From JBFMDN01 sp040753915 (GTDB taxonomy: Bacteria; Desulfobacterota; Desulfomonilia; Desulfomonilales; Desulfomonilaceae), in the NCBI GenBank assembly GCA_040753915.1, contig JBFMDN010000008.1:1-64000 (forward strand): DNA of 64,000 bases, read 5' to 3'. The number at the start of each line of letters is the position of its first letter. Positions within the stretch are counted from its first letter, which is position 1. Shown piece after piece: positions 43,798-51,374 of this stretch. Under the pieces are notes generated by a model. That model had not been told where the DNA came from and searched no databases. It saw only the letters and a program-made list of their open reading frames with translations. Both the position numbers and the translations under genes were made by a program.

Positions 43798-44829
43798 GTG
43801 AGCCAGCCCGTCTTTGATTCACTGCCACTCGATGCCCCCGTAACCCCTCTTATTCGCGTGGAAGGGGTCGAGAAGCATTTTCCGGTCCGGACTGGCTTTC
43901 TTGGAGGCATCGCGGCTTCGCTGCGTGCCGTAGACGGGGTCGATCTCGAGATTTACCCCGGTGAGACCCTCGGGCTCGTAGGAGAATCGGGCTGCGGGAA
44001 ATCCACCCTCGCCCGGTTAATCCTTGGGCTCGAAAGACCCACTGCCGGACGCGTCATCTTCGATGGTCAGGATCTTGGCACGCTGTCGTCTCGGCAGATG
44101 AAGCTCATCCGCAGACGCATGCAGATCATTTTCCAAGACCCCTATTCGTCACTCAACCCTCGCAAGACCGTTGAAAGCATTATCATGGAGCCTCTGGTCA
44201 TCCACCGCATTGGATCGAGAAGTGAGCGGATCGAGCGAGTCAAGGAGTTGATGGACGAGGTAGGCTTGAGAGCCGAGTTCCGGGGTCGCTACCCGCATGA
44301 GTTCTCCGGAGGCCAGCGGCAGAGGATCGGGATAGCGCGTGCGCTCGCGTTGAGGCCAAGTCTCATTATTGCAGACGAGCCGGTTTCTGCTCTTGACGTC
44401 TCTATCCGTTCGCAAGTGCTCAATCTACTTGAGGACTTGCAGGAAAAGTATGGGCTGACCTACCTCTTTGTCTCCCACGACCTGTCCGTGGTGGAGCACA
44501 TTTCCGACAGAGTCGCGGTAATGTACTTGGGAAAGATAGTGGAAATCGGCTCCAGACGACAGGTTTACCGGCAAACGCTCCATCCCTATACAGAAGCACT
44601 TCTCAGTGCGGTTCCCATACCGGACCCAACTGTAAAGCGCAAACGCATCGTCTTGGAGGGGGATGTGCCGAGTCCGATTGATCCGCCGAGCGGCTGCCGC
44701 TTCCACCCCCGGTGCTGGTTGCGCATTCCGCTTTGTGTGCACGTTGTTCCTCCTTTGCACGACGTCGGGGACAAACACGCGGCAGCGTGTCACGTCAGAG
44801 CCCCTGCACTCCCTCCTCAGAACCAATAG
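43798..44829 (+). CDS. Oligopeptide ABC transporter ATPase (OppF/DppF type)
   Basis: A 343-residue ATPase with Walker A GESGCGKSTLARLILG, the QIIFQDPYSSLNPR Q-loop, the signature FSGGQRQRIGIARAL, and Walker B LIIADEPVSALD. The C-terminal oligo_HPY extension (PSPIDPPSGCRFHPRCW) marks it as the OppF/DppF group, which supplies half of the ATPase pair for peptide importers. The start is GTG with AGGGAG upstream. It has no oppB, oppC or oppD beside it; the only related gene is the binding protein near the left edge. Confidence 0.93.
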   Translation: MSQPVFDSLPLDAPVTPLIRVEGVEKHFPVRTGFLGGIAASLRAVDGVDLEIYPGETLGLVGESGCGKSTLARLILGLERPTAGRVIFDGQDLGTLSSRQMKLIRRRMQIIFQDPYSSLNPRKTVESIIMEPLVIHRIGSRSERIERVKELMDEVGLRAEFRGRYPHEFSGGQRQRIGIARALALRPSLIIADEPVSALDVSIRSQVLNLLEDLQEKYGLTYLFVSHDLSVVEHISDRVAVMYLGKIVEIGSRRQVYRQTLHPYTEALLSAVPIPDPTVKRKRIVLEGDVPSPIDPPSGCRFHPRCWLRIPLCVHVVPPLHDVGDKHAAACHVRAPALPPQNQ

Positions 44830-44908
44830 GTTTCATGAATGGATTTTTCGGCAACCGTTCCGCTTACGAATAAGGGGCAGATCGGTTCACAATGCGCTCC
44901 TCGATAGG

Positions 44909-45793
44909 TCACGTTCCTCCGGAACGCGGCTCAGACACCCGGATTTCCGGAAACCGACGCTGGGAAGCATGGTGGCTCAGCTCGTGTCCGTCCAAATCAC
45001 TCGGCAGCCCCATGATGTCTAGCACCCAGCGAGCAGATTCAAGCAACGCGCGGTTTGACTCTTCCAACAGGGGTGGACAGTCTTCCAGCGTACGACGCGT
45101 CGTGAAGATGCCGAGCGCGAATTCCATGCAGGTGGTAGCACCGCAGCGGCCGCAGTTTGATCCGGGAAGCCTCCGAAATATCTCGTTCGCGCCCAGACCG
45201 CTCCGAGGGTGGCGTTCGGGTTCAAGAGCATGGCGGTTTTCCCAGGCCTGCCGGATCAGCTCCACTGCCGTGCGAAGCATGATCCAGGTGTCGAGGAGGT
45301 CTTCGGTCCGGCAGAAGGACAGAGAGGTAGAGGTTATCACCACAAGTCGCTGATCTTCCTCGAATGCCAGTATGCGCCTCGCAGGCCGGTATGATCCTCC
45401 CCGGATGATGCGAGCCATGATGCCTACCAGATCGCCCAGAGGTTTAATTGGAGCAGCATCGAGCCTCAGCTTTCGAGGATCTGAGAGGCTGCGGCGCAGA
45501 GATACAACGCGTAAGCCTCCGACGCACTCTTTCCACGTCGGATCTGCAGGAGGTGCAGCGGGAGCGTCCCTTTTGCTGGCAGAGTAAGCAATGACTCCCG
45601 ACACGGGAATTCCCTTGCTGCGGAGACCGCCGAGGAAGCGTTCCACGTTGCCGCTCACCACGAGGGACGGCGGTGCGATTCCTCTGCAGAATGAGGGCAC
45701 CTCAAGCAATTCCGCGGTAAGATCTGAAGCAGGAGTTGAATGCAATGCGCGGGAAAGAGCTTCGGAATCGGGAAAAACAATAAGCTTGGCCAT
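44909..45793 (-). CDS. Protein with CFeSP-type 4Fe-4S domain
   Basis: A 294-residue soluble protein. At about residues 208-240 it has RRLPGSNCGRCGATTCMEFA and then TLEDCPPL, the C-x2-C-x4-C-x(16-17)-C pattern of the Fe-S domain found in the acetyl-CoA pathway corrinoid protein and in other anaerobic redox proteins. The N-terminal 200 residues are not recognised; they include an alpha/beta stretch (SLVVSGNVERFLGGLRSKGI). The ATG follows AAGG. Role unknown; it may take part in corrinoid or methyl-group redox chemistry. Confidence 0.72.
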   Translation of the reverse strand: MAKLIVFPDSEALSRALHSTPASDLTAELLEVPSFCRGIAPPSLVVSGNVERFLGGLRSKGIPVSGVIAYSASKRDAPAAPPADPTWKECVGGLRVVSLRRSLSDPRKLRLDAAPIKPLGDLVGIMARIIRGGSYRPARRILAFEEDQRLVVITSTSLSFCRTEDLLDTWIMLRTAVELIRQAWENRHALEPERHPRSGLGANEIFRRLPGSNCGRCGATTCMEFALGIFTTRRTLEDCPPLLEESNRALLESARWVLDIMGLPSDLDGHELSHHASQRRFPEIRVSEPRSGGT

Positions 45794-45965
45794 GAGAGCC
45801 TTATATTCATGGTTTTTCGTGACGAGTCAAGAACTATGATAGAGCACCGACGGCTTGCGTTGACACGAGGGCGGATTATTCGCGCACCCCGTTCACCTGA
45901 GATCCGAAATCGTCTAGGGAAAATCGAAGAATATCTATCGCTTTCGGGCAGATCGGAGATGCCAT

Positions 45966-46160
45966 TTATCAACAGGTGTTTATAACTTTTCTGGCTCTTG
46001 AAGCCATGATTTCTTCGGGTTCACGATTCCAACAGGTTAGCTTTCCTGTTGATTTTACAGGCGTTATTGGATGGCCCTAACATGAGGCACATGGCTATCA
46101 AACAAGCAATCGAGCAGGCGCCGGCAAGTTATCCACAGGGTTACGGGCAAGTTATCCACA
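45966..46160 (+). promoter_or_regulatory. DnaA-box cluster
   Basis: Two perfect consensus boxes TTATCCACA at 46129-46137 and 46152-46160 are in direct repeat, 23 bases apart, within repeated GGCAAGTTATCCACAGG. A near-consensus TTATCAACA lies at 45966-45974, and CCTGT/ACAGG form a small hairpin at 46045-46061. The whole 750-base gap between 45794 and 46546 holds no credible gene. It could be a DnaA-controlled promoter, a DnaA reservoir, or part of an origin. Confidence 0.65.
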
Positions 46161-46546
46161 GGAACTGTTGAAATGTCCCCATCTCCGAGGACTCCTGGTG
46201 CCATAGCTCTAACCTACTTGAATCACAAATTTATGATCGAGAGACAGGGACTTTTCAGCCTGGCGTGAGCTTCCCCGTTTCACATTGGACTTGGGGGGAG
46301 GGTAGCGAAACTGTCCGATGCTTGCAAACGGCCAGGAAATGTGGTTTGGATAAGGGGTGTTGTGTCTTGACGAGAGCTGCGAGGTCGAAAAAACCCTCCA
46401 TCATGTTCGACGGTTGACGCTGCGTCGACAGGGTATCTTGCCGGTGACTCATCGGAACGATTAGTATAGGGTGGAGACATTTCTCGAGGGCGAGAGGCAG
46501 CAGGCCCTGTCAGCGATCGGACATGTTCTGCGGTGTTGAGGCGGAG

Positions 46547-47986
46547 ATGCAATTCATCAAGGATATCATCTTTTCCATTCATGCCACCAATGTGGTGGAC
46601 ATCGTGATCATTGCCTTTCTGCTGTATTTCGGCCTGGCTTGGTTGCGAGCCACGCGGGCATTCCAGATCATGGCCACCGTGATAGGAATTGGCCTATTCT
46701 ATTTTGTAGCCGCAGCCCTGGGGCTTGTGCTGACGTCTCTGCTTTTTCAATATTTGTGGGCGGCCATCATTGTCGTGCTGGTCATTGTATTTCAGCCGGA
46801 GATCAGGCAGATGCTGGACCGTGCTTCCCCTCTTCGCTTTTTCTTGAGCGGTCGACAGACCAACGGTGTGGCCGCGGATCTCGTGGAAGAGGTGGTAAAG
46901 GCCGTCGCGGAGCTGGCTCGCCTGAGGACTGGCGCACTGATCGTGTTCCGGCGACTGGACGTAATAGACAGCTTAATACTGAAAGGAAAGCTTCTCGACA
47001 GTCTTGTGTCCTCTGAAGCGCTCGTAATGGTTTTTCAGAAGAACTCGCCTTTACACGACGGAGCGGTACTAATTCATAATGACAGGATTACCGCTGCTGG
47101 ATGCATACTGCCCCTTTCTACGGACGAAGGCTTGAGCTCCCAGTTCGGGACTCGGCATAGGGCAGCCCTTGGGCTCACTGAACGTTCGGATGCCCTGTGC
47201 GTTGTAGTTTCCGAGGAACGTGGCGAAGTCTCATTGGTCCAGGGCAGGGAGATCACCACATACAGAAAAAAGGCGGAATTCAGGGACGCGTTGGATCGGG
47301 CGTTGGTGCATGGGCATGCTATGTCGGGACACGCTCACCAGGGTCCTCTTGCCCTGTTGAGGTCGAATTGGCTTCTCAAGATCTTGGCAACCGTTATTGC
47401 CGTCTTGCTTTGGTTCGTGATTGTCGGGCCGAAGAGCGCTGAAGTGGGCATGTCCGTGCCTATCCAGTACACCAATTTGCCGCCTGGTATGGAAATCGCC
47501 GGCAAATGGACGGATCGGATAGACGTGCGGGTTCGCGGGTCGGAGAAAGGGATCGCCACGTTGCGGCCGGGTTCCATTCGCGCGGTTGTGGATCTTGGGA
47601 ACGTAGTGACTGGCCTCAACTTTTTCCGCATCACCGCCAAGAATCTCCAGGTCCCGCCCGGAATCAGGATCGCTCAAATCAGGCCGTCCGATCTGCATTT
47701 GAACGTTGAGGCGGCATCTGTAAAGAAAGTGAACGTGGTTCCCACGATCGTCGGTGCCCTTCCCGAAAATACCAAGATATCGGTGACACCGTCCGAGGTG
47801 CGGATTCGAGCAAGCCGAAAGGAGTTGAGGAAGGTCAAATCCGCAACCACGGATCCGGTGAAGATGGCCGACCTGCTCGCGAAGGGCAAGGCGGCAGCTC
47901 CTGTCATCGTGAAGCCGGACGGCTTGGAGATCGATTCTATTGAGCCGCAGCAGGTAATGGTCAACGTAGAGATTCCGAAGCAGTGA
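46547..47986 (+). CDS. cdaA: Diadenylate cyclase CdaA fused to CdaR/YbbR domains
   Basis: A 479-residue fusion. Residues 1-80 form three transmembrane helices as in CdaA; residues 95-255 are the DAC domain that makes c-di-AMP, with the DGA motif (SPLHDGAVLIH, 171-173) and the RHR motif (GTRHRAALG, about 203-205). A fourth membrane helix at about 277-293 (LKILATVIAVLLWFVIVG) leads to YbbR-type beta domains (VPIQYTNLPPGMEI, RPSDLHLNVEAA, GLEIDSIEPQQVMVNVE), placed outside the membrane. In Firmicutes cdaA and its regulator cdaR are separate adjacent genes. The ATG is preceded by GAGG. glmM, their usual partner, is not in the window. Confidence 0.92.
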   Translation: MQFIKDIIFSIHATNVVDIVIIAFLLYFGLAWLRATRAFQIMATVIGIGLFYFVAAALGLVLTSLLFQYLWAAIIVVLVIVFQPEIRQMLDRASPLRFFLSGRQTNGVAADLVEEVVKAVAELARLRTGALIVFRRLDVIDSLILKGKLLDSLVSSEALVMVFQKNSPLHDGAVLIHNDRITAAGCILPLSTDEGLSSQFGTRHRAALGLTERSDALCVVVSEERGEVSLVQGREITTYRKKAEFRDALDRALVHGHAMSGHAHQGPLALLRSNWLLKILATVIAVLLWFVIVGPKSAEVGMSVPIQYTNLPPGMEIAGKWTDRIDVRVRGSEKGIATLRPGSIRAVVDLGNVVTGLNFFRITAKNLQVPPGIRIAQIRPSDLHLNVEAASVKKVNVVPTIVGALPENTKISVTPSEVRIRASRKELRKVKSATTDPVKMADLLAKGKAAAPVIVKPDGLEIDSIEPQQVMVNVEIPKQ

Positions 47987-48062
47987 CCGTCAACCATTTT
48001 CGGGCAGATCCCCGGTCTGCCGGACGAAACGTTACATCTATCCAGACAACAACCGGGCTCGA

Positions 48063-49145
48063 ATGACGGATTTATTCTCATCAATCGGTCATGAAAAAAG
48101 ACCATCGGGCACGTTTAGAAAAATTCTTGCACGTTTGAGGAGACATGTGCGCGCTGACGTGGCGATGGATCTGGGCACATCGAGCACGCTCATCTACGTG
48201 AGAAGCGAAGGCATTGTTTTGCACGAGCCGTCACTGATTGCTGTTGACACCCGCACCAACAAAGTCGTGGGGATGGGGAAAAGCGCCCAACGCTTCCAGG
48301 ATCATGAGCCCGGCCATGTTCGTATCGTGCGTCCGCTGAGCAGCGGAGCCATTGCGGACTTCAACGCCGCGGTGGCCATGATCAGGGGCTACTTTGCCGC
48401 GGTCCTTGGCAAGAGCGTGCCATCGCGTCTCCGTCTCGTTGTGGCCATACCTGCCGGCCTTACTCAGGTGGAGAGGAAAGCAGTGAGGCAGGCGGTTTAC
48501 GAGGCGGGCTGCCGCACCGTGTTCCTGCTTAACGGACTGATGGCCACGGCCATGGGCGCGGGCGTCGACGTTGAGAAACCGCCTGCCTCTATGGTCCTTA
48601 ATGTGGGAGGAGGCACTACGGAAGCTGCGGTTATCAATCTGGGCTCGGTTGTGCACAGTGAGTCGGTGCGGATCGCGGGTAATGACATGGATGAAGCGAT
48701 CGTACGATACCTTCAGCGAAACTTCCACTTGCGGATTTCTCACAGGCTTGGCGAAAAGATCAAGGTCCGCATCGGCTGCGCCGTCTCTGTTGAGGACCAA
48801 GAGAGTGTCACGCTTACCGCCCAGGAGATAGGTGTAGGTGCAATACGGACGGGGATGCTCTCCTCTTCTCAGGTTAGCGAGGCCCTGTCTGCTCCCGTGG
48901 ACGCAATCTTGGATACCGTGCGCCGAGCCCTTGAGAACGTTCCGCCAGTCTTCTTAACAGATGTGCGAGATCGCGGCATTATGCTCAGCGGCGGCGGATG
49001 CCTGCTCAAGGGGCTCGATGAGCTCATCACTCGGATGACGGGAATCGACACGGTGAGGGTCCCCGATCCTTTTGTTTCCGTGATACTCGGCTGCGGACTG
49101 GCCGTCGAAGAGCTGGACAGGTGGCAGAAAGTGTTCGCTGCCTGA
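48063..49145 (+). CDS. Divergent MreB-like actin homologue
   Basis: A 360-residue protein of the MreB/actin ATPase fold: phosphate 1 VAMDLGTSSTLIYV, connect 1 RPLSSGAIADFNA, phosphate 2 MVLNVGGGTTEAAVINLG, and adenosine motif IMLSGGGCLLKGLDELI. It departs from true MreB in several places (for example SSGAIADF where MreB has KDGVIADF) and has an extra 30-residue N-terminus, so it may be a paralogue. mreC and mreD are absent. It follows the CdaA fusion by 76 bases, suggesting a shared transcript related to the cell envelope. Confidence 0.85.
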   Translation: MTDLFSSIGHEKRPSGTFRKILARLRRHVRADVAMDLGTSSTLIYVRSEGIVLHEPSLIAVDTRTNKVVGMGKSAQRFQDHEPGHVRIVRPLSSGAIADFNAAVAMIRGYFAAVLGKSVPSRLRLVVAIPAGLTQVERKAVRQAVYEAGCRTVFLLNGLMATAMGAGVDVEKPPASMVLNVGGGTTEAAVINLGSVVHSESVRIAGNDMDEAIVRYLQRNFHLRISHRLGEKIKVRIGCAVSVEDQESVTLTAQEIGVGAIRTGMLSSSQVSEALSAPVDAILDTVRRALENVPPVFLTDVRDRGIMLSGGGCLLKGLDELITRMTGIDTVRVPDPFVSVILGCGLAVEELDRWQKVFAA

Positions 49146-49322
49146 GCGCCGGATGACGGCTCGTGAAGAAAGAGGCCCTCGGCCGATCTTCCGCAAGAAA
49201 GTGGGTATCTCTTTTTGCATCTGCGAATAGAGCTCGCTACCTTGTCATCCATGAAGCCATCGTCGCATAAGCAAACGTGCGTGCAAAACCCAAAGCTCGC
49301 AAGAAGGGAACCTGTGACCTCA

Positions 49323-49766
49323 ATGGACTCCAAAGATCGAGAGCTTCTGAACGAAATCCAGGCCCGATTTCCCGTGGAACCCCATCCGTACCGAGTCATT
49401 GGCGAGAGAATTGGTTTAGAAGAGGAAGAAGTTCTTGCCCGCATCGCCAACTTGAAACGCGAAGGGATTATCAGAAGGATTGGCGCGTCTATCAATTCGC
49501 GTCTCATCGGATACGTAAGTACCCTCCTAGCCGCGAAAGTGCCCCCGGAGCAATTTGACTCATTTGTTGAAGTGGTGAACGCGTGTCCCGGAGTTACGCA
49601 CAATTATGAAAGGAAACACGAGTACAACGTCTGGTTCACCCTCATCGCGCCCTCTCGTGAAGAGATGGACAAGACCATCTCCGAGTTGACGGAAAAGACG
49701 GGTGTCGTGATTGAAGAATTCCCGGCCAAACGGATATTCAAGATTCGGGTGGATTTTAGATTCTGA
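49323..49766 (+). CDS. Lrp/AsnC-like siroheme decarboxylase subunit (AhbA/B family)
   Basis: A 147-residue protein with an N-terminal HTH (DRELLNEIQARFPVEPHPYR, then LKREGIIRRIGASINSR) and a C-terminal ferredoxin-like domain. The stretch GVTHNYERKHEYNVWFTLIA is the signature of the AhbA/AhbB (NirD/H) branch that decarboxylates siroheme to didecarboxysiroheme in the alternative haem pathway of sulfate reducers and archaea, rather than of ordinary Lrp regulators. Which subunit it is cannot be decided here; the partner gene is not in the window. A GTG three codons upstream is another possible start. Confidence 0.85.
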   Translation: MDSKDRELLNEIQARFPVEPHPYRVIGERIGLEEEEVLARIANLKREGIIRRIGASINSRLIGYVSTLLAAKVPPEQFDSFVEVVNACPGVTHNYERKHEYNVWFTLIAPSREEMDKTISELTEKTGVVIEEFPAKRIFKIRVDFRF

Positions 49767-49854
49767 TGCCATCGGACCGTCGCGACAGTCGGGCAACGAT
49801 GTTCAGGACGAGGGCATGCCTTCGCTGGCAGTCTCCCATGGCGGAGATAGGGTA

Positions 49855-50100
49855 TTAGAATCCTTCAGCTTGTATGTATATTCTCGGCGACGGGCATGAC
49901 ATAGGATGTTTGTTATCAGGCGGCCATGGTTTGCATACCCTCGGATCTATCTTGGGGATGGGTCCCCGGTCAAACCCCAACTGGTTGCAGATACCGTCCC
50001 ACGCCCATCGCAACACTCCAAAGGCGTGAGCGGTTCCCTGTCCGCCAGCGGACAGTAAGAAGAGTGCAACAAGTACCGTGATGCAGATGGCATATTTCAT
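49855..50100 (-). CDS. Small secreted cysteine-containing protein, unknown
   Basis: An 81-residue protein with a good signal peptide (MKYAICITVLVALFLLSAGG, cleavage after TAHA) and a mature part of about 55 residues containing three cysteines and many prolines (FDRGPIPKIDPRVCKPWPPD). AAAGGTGAT lies before the ATG. It stands alone. Expression is plausible but not proved. Confidence 0.6.
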   Translation of the reverse strand: MKYAICITVLVALFLLSAGGQGTAHAFGVLRWAWDGICNQLGFDRGPIPKIDPRVCKPWPPDNKHPMSCPSPRIYIQAEGF

Positions 50101-50233
50101 GATTAAGGTATCACCTTTGGTTTTCTCCAAATATACCTGAATTTAATGATGAAGTCAAGCTTGATGGTTTCTCCGATCACCGTTAGGGTGAGGGCTGTTT
50201 TCATACCGGCGGACAGGCTTGTCCCGTTCAACA

Positions 50234-50258
50234 ATTGCAGGCGAGACGCCAGTGCTAC
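50234..50258 (+). repeat. Short dispersed palindromic repeat, copy 2
   Basis: Matches 7229-7253 in reverse orientation. It lies in the 400-base gap before the MBL gene, which otherwise shows nothing recognisable. Confidence 0.6.
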
Positions 50259-50503
50259 CCCACCAAACGGGCGAGTCGCCTGTCCTACTCGTCTGCGATC
50301 CTCGCACGAACGTCCTCGCCGCATGGGAATCGGACAGAGGTTCTGGCTACGGATACATGATATTGACTTTCGGGTTTTCTTTTCCATGCAGGTGAATGAT
50401 GGCCGTTGGTGAGGGGCGATCTTGATTACGGGACGCGAGCGGGATACAGTGTGCCATCACCTCTTGACTGGATGTTCGAGGTGCCCAACGCGGGAGGTTC
50501 AAA

Positions 50504-51265
50504 ATGGAAATCACTGTGCTGGGGAGCGGCACCATATCCTCCAGCCTCAGAAGGAATGCATCCGGGTTGGCTGTCCGGACATCGGACACGTGGCTCCTCG
50601 TGGACATAGGTCCGGGTACCTTGCGCAGGCTATGCGAGGCTCGAATAGATCACCGATGGGTAGACGTGATCCTTATAACGCATTTCCATCCCGACCACGT
50701 CTCCGATCTCGTGCCGTATCTCTTTGCCTCGAACTACGAGTATGGGGAGAGGCGGGAGGAGCCGTTCTTCATCGTGGGTCCCCGAGGGCTGGAACAATTT
50801 TACGAGGGCCTAGTCGGAACATACGGTGATTGGGTCGTCCCCTCCGGAGAGCGCATGCGCATGATCGAGCTCCATCCGGATCGTTTCGATGTGTTCACCC
50901 ATGGTAAGGTGACGGTGCGATCCGCGCCGGCTGCTCATCGGTTTCCCTGCGTGTCGTACAGGATCGAGGCAGATGGCGCATCGGTGACCGTGTCAGGGGA
51001 TACGGATATGAACGAACACCTGGTTTCGCTCGCGCGGGAGACGGATTGCCTGATTTGCGAATCCTCGCTTCCTGATGGATTCAAGGTGGAAGGCCACCTG
51101 GTACCGTCAGAGGCCGGTCAGATCGCGCGCGCTGCCAATGTGAAAAGATTAATCCTGACGCACTTTTATCCGCCATGCGATTCAGTAGACGTCGTGACCG
51201 AGGCGGCCAGCACCTTCGACGGAGAAATCGTTCGAGCCGAGGATCTCATGGTGGTGAAAATCTGA
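50504..51265 (+). CDS. RNase Z-like MBL-fold hydrolase
   Basis: A 253-residue metallo-beta-lactamase-fold protein of the RNase Z-like group: ITVLGSGT at the start, the metal motif ILITHFHPDHVSDL, VTVSGDTDMN, and the C-terminal GHLVPSEAGQIA and LILTHFYP. It lacks the long flexible arm of RNase Z, so it may act on another phosphodiester or ester. GGAGG lies just before the ATG. The PBP1A gene follows in the same direction after 109 bases. Confidence 0.85.
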   Translation: MEITVLGSGTISSSLRRNASGLAVRTSDTWLLVDIGPGTLRRLCEARIDHRWVDVILITHFHPDHVSDLVPYLFASNYEYGERREEPFFIVGPRGLEQFYEGLVGTYGDWVVPSGERMRMIELHPDRFDVFTHGKVTVRSAPAAHRFPCVSYRIEADGASVTVSGDTDMNEHLVSLARETDCLICESSLPDGFKVEGHLVPSEAGQIARAANVKRLILTHFYPPCDSVDVVTEAASTFDGEIVRAEDLMVVKI

Positions 51266-51374
51266 TAAGAAGAAGGGCGCCCTTGGTATGGAGAGCTGCT
51301 TCGAGGGAGCAGGCAGACACGTGAGGAGGCGAGCCCGACAAATGAGAGGCCTCGGCTCCTGAGAGGATGACATA

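Noticed and set aside
45794..46546. Calling the DnaA-box region oriC
   Set aside because: Only two perfect boxes, and no dnaA, dnaN, gidA or rpmH nearby; listed only as a DnaA-box cluster.
49323..49766. Ordinary Lrp/AsnC transcription factor
   Set aside because: The NYERKHEYNVWFT segment fits the siroheme decarboxylase branch instead.
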